In this document: piece after piece, positions 1 through 6,335 of the stretch | How the letters are laid out: each line of letters begins with the position of its first letter | Numbering within the stretch: the stretch's first letter is position 1 | From: Penumbrarchaeum sp964445525 | GTDB lineage: Archaea; Thermoplasmatota; Penumbrarchaeia; Penumbrarchaeales; Penumbrarchaeaceae | DNA length: 19,546 nt | Assembly (NCBI GenBank): GCA_964445525.1 | Contig: CAYULA010000060.1 | Span: 1 to 19,546, forward strand | Direction: 5' to 3' | Notes under the pieces: model-generated | The model's input: the letters and a program-made list of their open reading frames with translations, nothing else | Databases searched by the model: none | Told to the model about the DNA's origin: nothing | Made by a program: the position numbers and the translations under genes

Positions 1-90
1 GCAAATATCAATAGTTTTCTACCGTGTCAGGAACCAACCCACGAAGTAGTATTAATGAACAAATAATTTTTATTTCAGAAAAAATGAAAA

Positions 91-291
91 AGGTGCCCTA
101 TCCCGGGACCTCATCTGGTCCTCCTCAATCCTCCACCACACCCCTGCCTCACAACGAGACCTCAAGCACCCTGACACCTGTGGTGACAGTGGTGCTCTAT
201 GTCGAGACCTAAAAAACCCGAGTCGAGGCCCCAAATGAGGCCCCACGCCGAGACCTGAAAAATCCGTCTATAGACCCCATCCCGAGACCCC
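91..291 (+). repeat. R1: modular intergenic repeat, copy 1
   Basis: This fills most of the gene-free stretch 1-396; nothing else is visible there. Units of about 21 bp resembling GGTGCCCCACACCGAGACCT start at 91, 142, 190, 236 and 271. The segment 165-196 is an imperfect hairpin (GCACCCTGACACC paired with GGTGACAGTGGTGC) also present in R3, R5 and R6. The end (217-256) carries the sequence CCCGAGTCGAGGCCCC followed by another unit. The short reading frame over it has no coding character. The copy ends about 105 bp before the promoter of the toxin-antitoxin pair. Confidence 0.8.
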
Positions 292-396
292 GTATCATGT
301 CATTTTACAAGGATATATCTGACATATCATGACACAATCCTTAATCGTTCCTAGAAGAGAAGGTCCCATTTTCCATTAGGTTACTCAACAGAACAT

Positions 397-436
397 AAAA
401 AATATATATACCATATAATCATTATATGGTGATAAA
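397..436 (+). promoter_or_regulatory. Promoter and palindromic operator of the first toxin-antitoxin pair
   Basis: An AT run with TATATATA (401-410) is a good archaeal TATA box. It is followed by a perfect inverted repeat: CCATATAA (411-418), spacer TCA, TTATATGG (422-429). A transcript starting about 26 bp after the TATA box would begin at the right end of the palindrome. GGTGAT (428-433), just before the ATG at 437, can serve as ribosome binding site and overlaps the operator arm. The likely binder is the ribbon-helix-helix antitoxin encoded immediately downstream (inference from how such pairs are autoregulated). Confidence 0.65.
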
Positions 437-634
437 ATGATGACCACAATCCAGCTGGAAAAGGAAACAAGGGAATCCCTGAAGAAATATGGTTGGAAAG
501 GGGAATCCTACAATGATATTATCGAGAGATTGATGGATTACTGCGAGGAACTGAATCTCGAGGATATGATCCGGGAAAGATGGGAAAGGCTCCAGAAGGA
601 GAAGGATCAGTATTTGACCCTGGATGAGATATAA
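437..634 (+). CDS. Antitoxin, ribbon-helix-helix type (VapB/RelB-like, DUF7557-like)
   Basis: A 65-residue acidic protein. It begins with the strand motif MTTIQLEKETRESLKK, typical of small archaeal ribbon-helix-helix antitoxins, in which the N-terminal strand pairs in a dimer and contacts the operator. The helix SYNDIIERLMDYCEE follows, and the charged C-terminal tail (residues 40-65) would wrap and neutralise the toxin. Its stop codon touches the start of the RelE-type gene (TAA then ATG, no gap), so the two are certainly co-translated. A perfect palindrome lies between its TATA box and start codon, fitting autorepression. The start at 437 is chosen for the GGTG sequence 4 nt upstream. Family assignment rests on motif resemblance; the toxin partner makes it firmer. 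Confidence 0.8.
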   Translation: MMTTIQLEKETRESLKKYGWKGESYNDIIERLMDYCEELNLEDMIRERWERLQKEKDQYLTLDEI

Positions 635-889
635 ATGGAGATCATGGTTCACCCCCGGGTAAAAAAATATATCCAGGGAACCGGTGAAAAGGAAAGGATC
701 AAGGAATCTCTGAGAAAACTCGCTCATGATCCCTACAACAAAATGGATGGTCTTGATATCAAGAAGATGAGAGGAAAGGAACATGATTTATTCAGGCTGA
801 GGGTTGGCGATCACAGATTCGAATATTTCATTGAGGACGACAGGATATGGGTCGATGAAGGATTCCATAGAGGAAGAGGTTACAGATGA
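635..889 (+). CDS. RelE/ParE-family toxin
   Basis: An 84-residue basic protein of usual RelE length. Residues 1-34 give the first strand and two helices (MEIMVHPRVKKYI, then a helix ending LAHDPY). The second half carries the diagnostic core LFRLRVGDHRFEYFIEDDRIWV (residues 52-73), with the conserved basic residues R54, R56 and R61, and ends HRGRGYR. RelE proteins are ribosome-dependent mRNA endonucleases and the related ParE proteins poison gyrase; the sequence does not decide between them, though the RLRVGD-R core is more RelE-like. It follows the antitoxin without a gap. The frame is intact, so the pair is probably functional. Confidence 0.82.
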   Translation: MEIMVHPRVKKYIQGTGEKERIKESLRKLAHDPYNKMDGLDIKKMRGKEHDLFRLRVGDHRFEYFIEDDRIWVDEGFHRGRGYR

Positions 890-1090
890 TACCTATCGGA
901 TATTACTTCAATCATTTTCAGTTATCATCAGATAATTGATAATCCAATTTACATAATTTCATCTATCTTCAAAAATATAAGGAGACATCCATACCCATCC
1001 GGAGCCCTATCCCGCGAAATAATGATCACTGAATATTTCCAAATATCATCATTATATCCAGATTACAAGCAACGTATAATACCAATCACA

Positions 1091-1269
1091 GGGGCCTCAC
1101 TTCGAGACCTAAAAAACCCGAGTCGATAGCCCAAACATTCCAAAGGAATTGTTCCATTGCGAAGCAATGGGACTTTGGTCGTACCGTCAAACCTCGGTAG
1201 GATGGGGGTTCTCTTCTCTCCGAATTGGTTAATTCGGAGGGTCGCAGGTGAGGCCCCACCGCGAGACCT
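1091..1269 (+). repeat. R2: modular intergenic repeat, copy 2, with inserted structured module
   Basis: This is the main content of the gene-free stretch 890-1328; the remainder (890-1090) is AT-rich with nothing recognisable. It opens with a unit at 1091-1110 and closes with one at 1249-1269. A perfect 10-bp inverted repeat, GGGGCCTCAC (1091-1100) and GTGAGGCCCC (1248-1257), encloses it. Between the CCCGAGTCGATAGCCC segment (1117-1132) and the closing unit lies the structured module described separately. It lacks the first units and the GGTGACAG hairpin of the other copies, so it is a truncated member. It ends 59 bp before the RhuM-family gene. Confidence 0.75.
1131..1239 (+). other. Three-way-junction structured module (possible RNA), copy A
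   Basis: Predicted pairing by eye: P1 CCAAA (1131-1135) with TTTGG (1174-1178); P2 ATTCC (1137-1141) with GGAAT (1145-1149), loop AAA; P3 GTTCCATTGC (1151-1160) with GCAATGGGAC (1164-1173), loop GAA; then a separate hairpin P4, CTCCGAATT (1218-1226) with AATTCGGAG (1231-1239), loop GGTT. A second copy at 2893-3001 keeps every helix while changing both sides of several pairs. It could be a structured transcript or a cruciform DNA element. No promoter specific to it is evident. Confidence 0.6.
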
Positions 1270-1328
1270 ATTATCATAATGGTAATTCTTGATAAGATCA
1301 TCCAGGGATAAATAAATGGGGCAATTCC

Positions 1329-2423
1329 ATGAAGGAAAATGACGATAAAGAACAGAGGGGAGAAATCGTCGTTTATAATACGGAAGATGGTCACAGCAAG
1401 ATAAGAGTAATATTGAAGGGAGAATCAGTCTGGCTAACACAACGTCTTTTATCCGAACTGTATGATGTCGGCGTGAATACGATCAATCATCATATAAAGG
1501 AGATATTCAAGGATGGTGAGCTTGATCCCCATTCAACTATTCGAAAATATCGAATAGTTCAAAAAGAGGGTAAAAGAGAGGTTGAAAGGTTAGTCGATCA
1601 TTATAACCTTGCCATGATAATTGCAGTTGGTTATCGTGTTCGCTCCCCCCGAGGGATCCAATTTCGCCAATGGGCGACAGAGAAACTACGTGAGTATATT
1701 GTAAAAGGATTCACCATAGATGATGAGAGATTGAAGGGTGAAGATGGGCTTGTAGATTACTTCGATGAGCTGCTTGCCCGAATTCGTGAGATCAGGGCGA
1801 GCGAAGCGAGAGTTTATCAAAGGATAAGGGAGATTTTTTCACTTGCTTGTGACTATAAAGAGGGAGAAAAGGTAACCCAACAATTTTTTGCATTGATGCA
1901 GAATAAGATGCATTTCGCCGCATCAGGAATGACAGCAGCAGAGATTATCCGGGAGAGAGCCGATTCAAAGATCAAGAACATGGGATTGACATCCTGGAAA
2001 GGAGGTCGGGTCCTCAAAAGTGATGTTGGAACTGCCAAGAATTATCTCAATTCGGAAGAGATAGATACATTGAATAGAATAACTGTCATGTTTCTTGATC
2101 AGGCCGAATTCAGAACAAAGAGAAGAATGGATATAAGGATGAAGGACTGGGAATATTTCCTCGACAAATTCCTTGTTGATACTGATTTGCCGGTATTGGA
2201 GGGTCCAGGAAAGGTCAGTCATGAATCAGCCATAAATTGGGCAAGTCAAGAATATGACAAATTTTTGGAAAGACGGAGATCATATGCAGAAGCGGAATCT
2301 GAGGCAAGATATATTTCGGATCTACATCAATCAGCAAGATTGCTCGAGGCTGGAAGAACAAAACCAAAATCAACTTCAAAAAAACAATCAAGCAAAGACA
2401 ACAAGTGCAACGATGAAGATTGA
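1329..2423 (+). CDS. RhuM-family protein (Virulence_RhuM domain)
   Basis: A 364-residue protein of full family length. Residues 7-30 form a strand pair (IVVYNTEDGHSKIRVILKGE) leading into WLTQRLLSELYDVGVNTINHHIKEIFKDGEL, the N-terminal helix-turn-helix-like block of the RhuM family. Next come the family signatures YNLAMIIAVGYRVRSPRGIQFRQWA and L-REYIVKGF, then a helical region and the C-terminal block with FALMQNKMHFAASGMTAAEII, YLNSEEIDTLNRI and DWEYFLDKFL. The last ~30 residues are a Ser/Lys-rich tail. RhuM was named from a Salmonella pathogenicity island; its biochemical function is not established, and homologues sit in mobile and defence islands, as here. It stands alone between R2 and R3. 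A possible TATA element is GGATAAATAAA (1306-1316); no clear ribosome binding site precedes the ATG. Confidence 0.9.
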   Translation: MKENDDKEQRGEIVVYNTEDGHSKIRVILKGESVWLTQRLLSELYDVGVNTINHHIKEIFKDGELDPHSTIRKYRIVQKEGKREVERLVDHYNLAMIIAVGYRVRSPRGIQFRQWATEKLREYIVKGFTIDDERLKGEDGLVDYFDELLARIREIRASEARVYQRIREIFSLACDYKEGEKVTQQFFALMQNKMHFAASGMTAAEIIRERADSKIKNMGLTSWKGGRVLKSDVGTAKNYLNSEEIDTLNRITVMFLDQAEFRTKRRMDIRMKDWEYFLDKFLVDTDLPVLEGPGKVSHESAINWASQEYDKFLERRRSYAEAESEARYISDLHQSARLLEAGRTKPKSTSKKQSSKDNKCNDED

Positions 2424-2587
2424 AAGAACCTACAATCATTATTGGTTACAGTCAAATTCTTGGAATTTCAAAGAGGAACCTCTCATAGAAAATTGGGAAT
2501 CCGGACCTCAAGAAGGAACTATCAAGGGTTCTCTTCTTGATGGAATGATATCTTCAGAGCAATGAATAATTATTTCACGAGAAAGAG

Positions 2588-2675
2588 TGTAGCGGTCCTC
2601 CTTCGTAGTAAGGATTGAGTGCGTTGATAAAAAATTTTATCACCCAGGACCACCACGATGAGGTGGAGAGGGTCC
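2588..2675 (+). repeat. G module, copy 1 (GGTCC-bounded element preceding R3)
   Basis: About 88 bp starting TGTAGCGGTCCTCC and ending GGTGGAGAGGGTCC, with an internal hairpin GATAAAA/TTTTATC and the segment CACCCAGGACCACCACGATGAGG. A close copy lies at 4369-4454 ahead of R4. Both copies end 34 bp before the first unit of the R repeat, so the module and the repeat are one composite element. A T-run (2678-2683) follows. The stretch 2424-2587 before it, downstream of the RhuM-family gene, shows nothing convincing. Confidence 0.6.
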
Positions 2676-2708
2676 GATTTTTTTACAGTTTTTCAACTTC
2701 CGCTCATT

Positions 2709-3030
2709 CGAGGCCCCGCCGCGTGACCTGACAAACCAAACACAGGTGTCCCACACCGAGACCTCACCCCACTCACTGATCCTCCCCAACCATCCCAAAA
2801 CACCTCTGCCCCACAACGAGACATCAGGCACCCTGACACCCATGGTAACAGTGGTGCCCTGTGTCGAGTCATAAAAAACCCGTCGCGATAGCCCAAGCAT
2901 GCCGAAGGCATGTCCTGTTGCATGGCAACAGGACCCTTGGTCAGACAATCATAATATCGGGAGGGTGGGGATTCATTTCCTCCGAATTGGGTAATTCGGA
3001 GGGGCCCAGGTAAGGCCCCATGTCGAGACC
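2709..3030 (+). repeat. R3: modular intergenic repeat, copy 3 (fullest copy)
   Basis: Units begin at 2709, 2744, 2804, 2852 and 3010. Spacing between the first four is 35, 60 and 48 bp, matching R4 and R6. The 2826-2858 hairpin (GGCACCCTGACACC with GGTAACAGTGGTGCC) is present. After CCCGTCGCGATAGCCC the ~110-bp three-way-junction module is inserted, as in R2, and the closing unit TAAGGCCCCATGTCGAGACC (3011-3030) follows. With the G module upstream this is the longest copy in the window. Minus-strand reading frames over it are byproducts of its GC-rich composition. Confidence 0.8.
2893..3001 (+). other. Three-way-junction structured module (possible RNA), copy B
   Basis: Same fold as copy A: P1 CCAAG (2893-2897) with CTTGG (2936-2940); P2 ATGCC (2899-2903) with GGCAT (2907-2911), loop GAA; P3 GTCCTGTTGC (2912-2921) with GCAACAGGAC (2925-2934), loop ATG, perfect over 10 bp; P4 CTCCGAATT (2980-2988) with AATTCGGAG (2993-3001), loop GGGT. 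Against copy A, P1 changes A-T to G-C, P2 changes T-A to G-C, and P3 changes two adjacent pairs with both partners altered. That is the pattern expected if pairing is maintained by selection. Confidence 0.6.
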
Positions 3031-3040
3031 AATTTTAGAT

Positions 3041-3137
3041 CCCTTGTCATTCCTTCGGGGAGCCTGCTCGGCACTGTATTCGTGGGGATGAATCATTCCT
3101 CCAGGATACCAATTACCCCGGAAGGGAACCTTGGTCC
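3041..3137. other. Gene-free stretch with a long-range inverted repeat
   Basis: Between R3 and the next repeat family. TCCTTCGGGG (3051-3060) can pair with CCCCGGAAGGGA (3116-3127) with one bulged G, and GAGC/GCTC forms a small inner hairpin (3060-3069). No second copy was seen in the window and no reading frame is convincing, so this may be a further structured module or chance. Confidence 0.3.
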
Positions 3138-3172
3138 TATCATAATTGCGAAATAAATGTATCCATCACACT

Positions 3173-3250
3173 GATCGAAAGGACCTAACCAACAATTCCT
3201 CTGGAATAGAAAGCCACACCATGCTTCTCGGTGGCAAGGTCCTTTGAGCT
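3173..3250 (+). repeat. T1: ~70-bp palindromic repeat with conserved interior, copy 1
   Basis: Begins GATCGAAAGGACCT and ends AGGTCCTTTGAG. The outer stem AAAGGACCT (3178-3186) with AGGTCCTTT (3237-3245) is perfect. Inside are ATTCC-TCT-GGAAT (3195-3207) and GCCAC (3213-3217) with GTGGC (3231-3235), giving another three-way-junction shape. The interior GCCACACCA is shared with T2 and T3. Eight T residues follow soon after (3252-3259), so a transcription-termination role is possible, although no gene ends just upstream. Confidence 0.55.
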
Positions 3251-3398
3251 ATTTTTTTTAAGGTAGCAAGCTCTCTTTTTTTTATCTTCTCTTTGTTCTT
3301 ATTATTTTGAAGTCCTTCCAGGCTCTATGATGTGGGAAGGTAGGAAAAATCACTTTATTAAATAACTGCTTCATTACTAAACAACGAGGTGCACATGG

Positions 3399-3692
3399 AT
3401 GATTTATTCCCTTGGTGATGTCCGGAAAAAAATAGGCTCTCATCGTTCTGTCCTAAAAGAAAGGTTCAATGTAAAGCGCTTGGGAGTATTCGGATCATAC
3501 GTTCATGATTCTCAAACAGATAGTTCCGACATCGATATCCTGGTGGAGTTCGATAAACCCATGGGGTGGGAAATAGTGGACCTTCAATTATATCTTGAAA
3601 AAATACTTGGAAAGAAGGTGGATCTTGTTACGATAAGATCTCTCAGACCGGAACTGAGGGAAATCATTCTCCGGGATGTGGTTTATACTTGA
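3399..3692 (+). CDS. Minimal nucleotidyltransferase, MntA-type antitoxin
   Basis: A 97-residue MNT-domain protein. The signature GSX10DXD is intact: G32-S33 in VFGSYVHDSQTDSSDIDILVEFD, with D44 and D46, and a plausible third metal ligand at D75 in KKVDLV. In characterised pairs, MntA neutralises the HEPN toxin HepT by attaching AMP to a tyrosine beside its active site. The start at 3399 is supported by GAGGTG (3386-3391), 7 nt upstream. A TATA-like TTTATTAAATAA (3353-3364) is suitably placed. The stop codon overlaps the start of the HEPN gene (TTGA), so the two are translationally coupled. Assignment is strong from motif, size and partner. Confidence 0.88.
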   Translation: MIYSLGDVRKKIGSHRSVLKERFNVKRLGVFGSYVHDSQTDSSDIDILVEFDKPMGWEIVDLQLYLEKILGKKVDLVTIRSLRPELREIILRDVVYT

Positions 3693-4069
3693 AAAAGAAG
3701 GATCGGTCCGAACTTTATTTGAAGGACCTCATTGATTCAATGGACCAGGTTATGGCCTATGTGGACGGCATGACATTTAATGAATTCGAAAAGGATAAAA
3801 TGAGAATAGATGCTGTTTTAAGGAATATTCAGATAATAGGTGAGGCTGCGAGGAACATATCCCAGGAGATCAAGGAAAAGTATCCTGATATTCCCTGGAG
3901 AAGAATGATTGGATTAAGGAATATCGTTGTTCAAGACTATTTCGGAGTGGATCTGGAGATGATATGGAGAATCTCGACAGTTAATATTCCAGAAACACAA
4001 CCTCAACTGGAAATGATTGTTGAAAATTTTAAAGAAGGAAATGAAGAGGAAGATCCTGAGGATCAATAG
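3689..4069 (+). CDS. HEPN-domain protein, HepT family (DUF86), with altered active site
   Basis: A 126-residue all-helical protein of usual HepT length, starting at a TTG that overlaps the stop of the MNT gene. Family landmarks are LRNIQIIGEAARNIS (residues 44-58), YPDIPWRRMIGLRNIVV and YFGVDLEMIW. HepT toxins are RNases whose active site is R-X4-H-X-Y at the end of this second block. Here the arginine (R77) and the tyrosine (Y84, the AMPylation site in studied systems) are present, but the histidine position is Gln82 (codon CAA). The rest of the fold is intact. It may therefore be catalytically dead, use another residue, or belong to a variant subgroup. The acidic tail (NEEEDPEDQ) is extra. 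Confidence 0.87.
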   Translation: MKKKDRSELYLKDLIDSMDQVMAYVDGMTFNEFEKDKMRIDAVLRNIQIIGEAARNISQEIKEKYPDIPWRRMIGLRNIVVQDYFGVDLEMIWRISTVNIPETQPQLEMIVENFKEGNEEEDPEDQ

Positions 4070-4212
4070 CAGTTCATAATTCTGTTAAAATATAAAGTTG
4101 CATTGAGGTGCCTCCATATGAAAGAGATATTGTGGAGATAAAAGGGAAAGTATTCTGAGTCCTGTTGATGAGAAGATTTCTTTCAGAGTGGTGAACGAAT
4201 ATATTTCAAGAT

Positions 4213-4229
4213 GATCGAAAGGGTCCTGC
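4213..4229 (+). repeat. Half-copy of the T repeat (left arm only)
   Basis: GATCGAAAGGGTCCTGC is identical to the left arm of T2 (10459-10475), but the interior and the right arm are missing. It lies in the gene-free stretch 4070-4368, which otherwise contains only a partial G-like sequence, GGTCCTCCCTCGCGGT, at 4317-4332. It is probably a truncated element. Confidence 0.45.
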
Positions 4230-4368
4230 AAGGAAGAACTTGAAAGTTTGATGATTTGATGCTGTTAAATTATATATTAAAGGGGAAAACCAATCGGTTG
4301 ATCGGTGAATGACCGGTCCTCCCTCGCGGTGGAATGGATGATATCTACTATTCTCGGATGCTGAGGAG

Positions 4369-4454
4369 TGTAGAGGTCCTCCCTCGTAGTAAGGTTGGAC
4401 TGCCTTGATAAAAAATTATCACCCAGGACCACTACGATGAGGTGTAGATGGTCC
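4369..4454 (+). repeat. G module, copy 2 (preceding R4)
   Basis: Starts TGTAGAGGTCCTCCCTCG and ends GGTGTAGATGGTCC. The left part TCGTAGT (4384-4390) is complementary to ACTACGA further right (4431-4437), extended by CCTC/GAGG. The inner hairpin is GATAA/TTATC. Like copy 1 it ends 34 bp before the first unit of its R repeat. Confidence 0.6.
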
Positions 4455-4487
4455 GCTTATTCAGCAGTTATTTGGCCAATACTCATT

Positions 4488-4637
4488 CGAGGCCCGGTCC
4501 CGGGACCTGCCCAAACCAAACACAGGTGCCCCGTACCGGGACCTCATCAATGATACTGGTCCTCCTCAATCCTTTACCACACCAGTGCCCTATAAAGAGA
4601 CATAAATTGCTCTTCCCGGGGTCCCAAGTCGAGACAT
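4488..4637 (+). repeat. R4: modular intergenic repeat, copy 4 (diverged)
   Basis: Units at 4488-4508, 4524-4544, about 4584-4603 and about 4615-4637. The first two are 36 bp apart, as in R5 and R6. Their bases diverge coherently: both have CCGGGACCT where other copies have CGAGACCT or GTGACCT, as does the first unit of R1. The central GGTGACAG hairpin is degraded. Nothing recognisable follows up to the promoter at about 4788. Confidence 0.7.
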
Positions 4638-4787
4638 ACAAGTCCATAATATGAAGTTTAGTTTTTCCGATCATCAATAAAGTATGTTTATAAAACATAA
4701 ACGTAAACTTTGTACAATATAAACAATATGGGATAATACCTTGTAATTGAAAATTGGAGAAGATCTGATTTGTTGACATTGACAAGA

Positions 4788-4841
4788 AAATAATAAATAC
4801 TTCCCGTATCAATAATGATACATATGTATCAAAAAAGATAC
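4788..4841 (+). promoter_or_regulatory. Promoter with two tandem inverted-repeat operators over the start codon
   Basis: A TATA-like AATAATAAATAC (4789-4800) is followed by four half-sites: GTATC (4806-4810), GATAC (4817-4821), GTATC (4826-4830) and GATAC (4837-4841). They form two GTATC-N6-GATAC inverted repeats separated by 4 bp, and the inner pair also makes the perfect palindrome TGATACATATGTATCA (4816-4831). The array covers the expected transcription start and the first codons of the winged-helix gene, so it is well placed for autorepression by that gene's own DNA-binding domain (inference). Confidence 0.65.
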
Positions 4842-5675
4842 ACAATTAATCCTATAGCATCGACCGTTGCGATAGATGTCTTGAGGATCTTATACGATAA
4901 TTTACATCGATATATCTCCCCCTCTAAGATATCAAAGGACCTCAACACTTCAAGAGCAAATGTTCACAGGGGCCTGAAGAGAATAGATGAGATTGGATTA
5001 TTGAGAAGGTCCTTGGAGAAAAAACGATCTATGGTGAGGATAGATACATCTTCGATAGATGCATTTCCATTTTTTCAGCTTTTCAACAACGAGAGAATAA
5101 GAAATCTTGAAGATAGTACAGTACAAAACATATACAATCTCATAAAAATTACAGAAATAAAATCAGTTATCCTTTTCGGGAGTTATAGCAGAGGGCAGGC
5201 AACAGATAGAAGTGATGTCGATCTTCTCATCATAACAAATAAATCTGATATTGAAAAAGAAATAAGAAAAAGAGCAATATCAATGCTTCCCGAAACCCGG
5301 TTTGACATCCATTTCTATACAGAAGAAAATGTAAAAAAGAGAAGTGATCTGATCATAATTGATGCGATATTATATGGCATATCTTTCGCAGGGGATCGGT
5401 TACTGTACGAAAGGAGAAAATCTCTGGAAAGCATTGATACTTCCTACATTTGCTGGAGACTCGATTCTTGTATGAACAATCTGAAAAGATCCGAGAAAAT
5501 AGAAGGGGAAGCAGAAAAATATTTCATCAATGTTGCAAGAAGAACCCTACAAGAAATCATCTCGGTAATGAGATTGGATCATGATATGGATAATACCAGA
5601 CAATCCGTAAAAGAAGGGATTGCTCTGGTGAAAGATGATTTGAAGCGCAGAGGGAAGAAGATATGGCTGAGTTAG
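4815..5675 (+). CDS. Winged-helix/nucleotidyltransferase fusion (MNT antitoxin with DNA-binding domain)
   Basis: A 286-residue protein. Residues 14-80 form a winged helix-turn-helix (VAIDVLRILYDNLHRYISPSKIS, recognition region NTSRANVHRGLKRIDEIGLL). Residues 110-185 are an MNT domain with G122-S123 in LFGSYSRGQATDRSDVDLLI, D134 and D136, and a third acid at D164 (RFDIHFY). The C-terminal ~90 residues are helical and of no recognised type. The design suggests one protein that both neutralises the HEPN partner and represses the operon. The ATG at 4815 lies inside the operator array; an in-frame ATG at 4824 is an alternative, and the transcript is probably leaderless. The gene overlaps the HEPN gene by 13 bp. 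Confidence 0.85.
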   Translation: MIHMYQKRYTINPIASTVAIDVLRILYDNLHRYISPSKISKDLNTSRANVHRGLKRIDEIGLLRRSLEKKRSMVRIDTSSIDAFPFFQLFNNERIRNLEDSTVQNIYNLIKITEIKSVILFGSYSRGQATDRSDVDLLIITNKSDIEKEIRKRAISMLPETRFDIHFYTEENVKKRSDLIIIDAILYGISFAGDRLLYERRKSLESIDTSYICWRLDSCMNNLKRSEKIEGEAEKYFINVARRTLQEIISVMRLDHDMDNTRQSVKEGIALVKDDLKRRGKKIWLS

Positions 5676-6037
5676 AGGACCTTGAGAGAGCAAAAGGTTT
5701 GATCAGATCCGCCAGGGACCTCTTTAAAATGAAGGATTATGTTGGAGTGGCCGGTTTGGCATATCAGGCTTTCGAATCAGCTACAATGGGTCTACTTGAG
5801 AAGAGAAATGGGAAGGACAAGAAATCTCATTATCATAGGAGAAAGAGAGTCAAGGAAATCCTTACCGAGCATTCTTCAAAGATTGATGAGCTTTGGGATG
5901 TGAGAAATGTTGACTTTTATGGGAATTCCAGAATCGGTGAAAAGAAAAGAGATCTGACCGAAGAGGAGATTGAAGACAGTTTGAATGAGGTAGAATGTAT
6001 TATTGAGGAAATTGAGGGAATACTCGACGAAGAATGA
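5663..6037 (+). CDS. HEPN-domain protein, partner of the winged-helix-MNT protein
   Basis: A 124-residue helical protein. The first half (LERAKGLIRSARDLFKMKDYVGVAGLAYQAFESA) is the typical HEPN helix pair; a basic stretch, KKSHYHRRKRVKE, follows, then LWDVRNVDFYGN. The canonical R-X4-6-H motif is not seen: R81 and N82 are present but the expected histidine region reads DFYGN. From memory, RNxDFYG is a recurring variant in archaeal HEPN proteins paired with MNT proteins; I could not check this. GAGGGAAG (5650-5657) is a good ribosome binding site. It is the second gene of a two-gene operon and probably the toxin or effector. The acidic C-terminus is helical. Confidence 0.8.
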   Translation: MAELEDLERAKGLIRSARDLFKMKDYVGVAGLAYQAFESATMGLLEKRNGKDKKSHYHRRKRVKEILTEHSSKIDELWDVRNVDFYGNSRIGEKKRDLTEEEIEDSLNEVECIIEEIEGILDEE

Positions 6038-6083
6038 TTTTGTAATATCGTTTTATTCAAAGAATTCACTATACCTGTCTATT

Positions 6084-6234
6084 CGAGGCCCCACCGCGTG
6101 AACTGACTATCCCGATCACAGGTGCCCCACAACGAGACATCAGGCACCCTGACACCCATGGTGACAGTGGTGCCCTATGCCGAGGCCTAAATTACCCGAG
6201 TCGAGGCCCCGAGTGAGGCCAAACGTCGAGACCT
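6084..6234 (+). repeat. R5: modular intergenic repeat, copy 5 (compact)
   Basis: Units at 6084-6104, 6120-6140, 6168-6188 and 6214-6234 give spacings of 36, 48 and 46. It looks like R3 or R6 with one unit and its linker (~60 bp) collapsed, as recombination between adjacent units would produce. The hairpin GGCACCCTGACACC (6143-6156) with GGTGACAGTGGTGCC (6160-6174) is well formed. Immediately after it, GGACCTTT (6250-6257) and AAAGGGCC (6270-6277) form a further small hairpin. Confidence 0.8.
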
Positions 6235-6335
6235 GGGAGACACGAAAAAGGACCTTTCTCCAAATCCCCAAAGGGCCCCACTAACCAAAACGACATTCCC
6301 CTTTCATTCATCTAAAAGAAGGACCTTCCTCTATC

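Noticed and set aside
24..212. 62-codon plus-strand reading frame
   Set aside because: It runs through the R1 repeat; the Pro/Ser/Thr-rich translation simply reflects the repeat units, and the same sequence is non-coding in other copies.
2413..2565. 50-codon frame overlapping the end of the RhuM-family gene
   Set aside because: It starts in the overlap without a ribosome binding site, has no recognisable similarity, and could equally be read-out after a gene end. The evidence is insufficient.
2640..2948. Minus-strand frames over R3
   Set aside because: They lie on the repeat and are explained by its GC-rich composition and paucity of stop codons; R1 and R5 do not preserve them.
91..3030. 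Type III toxin-antitoxin RNA (tandem-repeat antitoxin RNA)
   Set aside because: The repeat units have roughly the right spacing and precede toxin genes, but none of the downstream proteins is ToxN-like, and each RelE or HEPN gene already has a protein antitoxin candidate.
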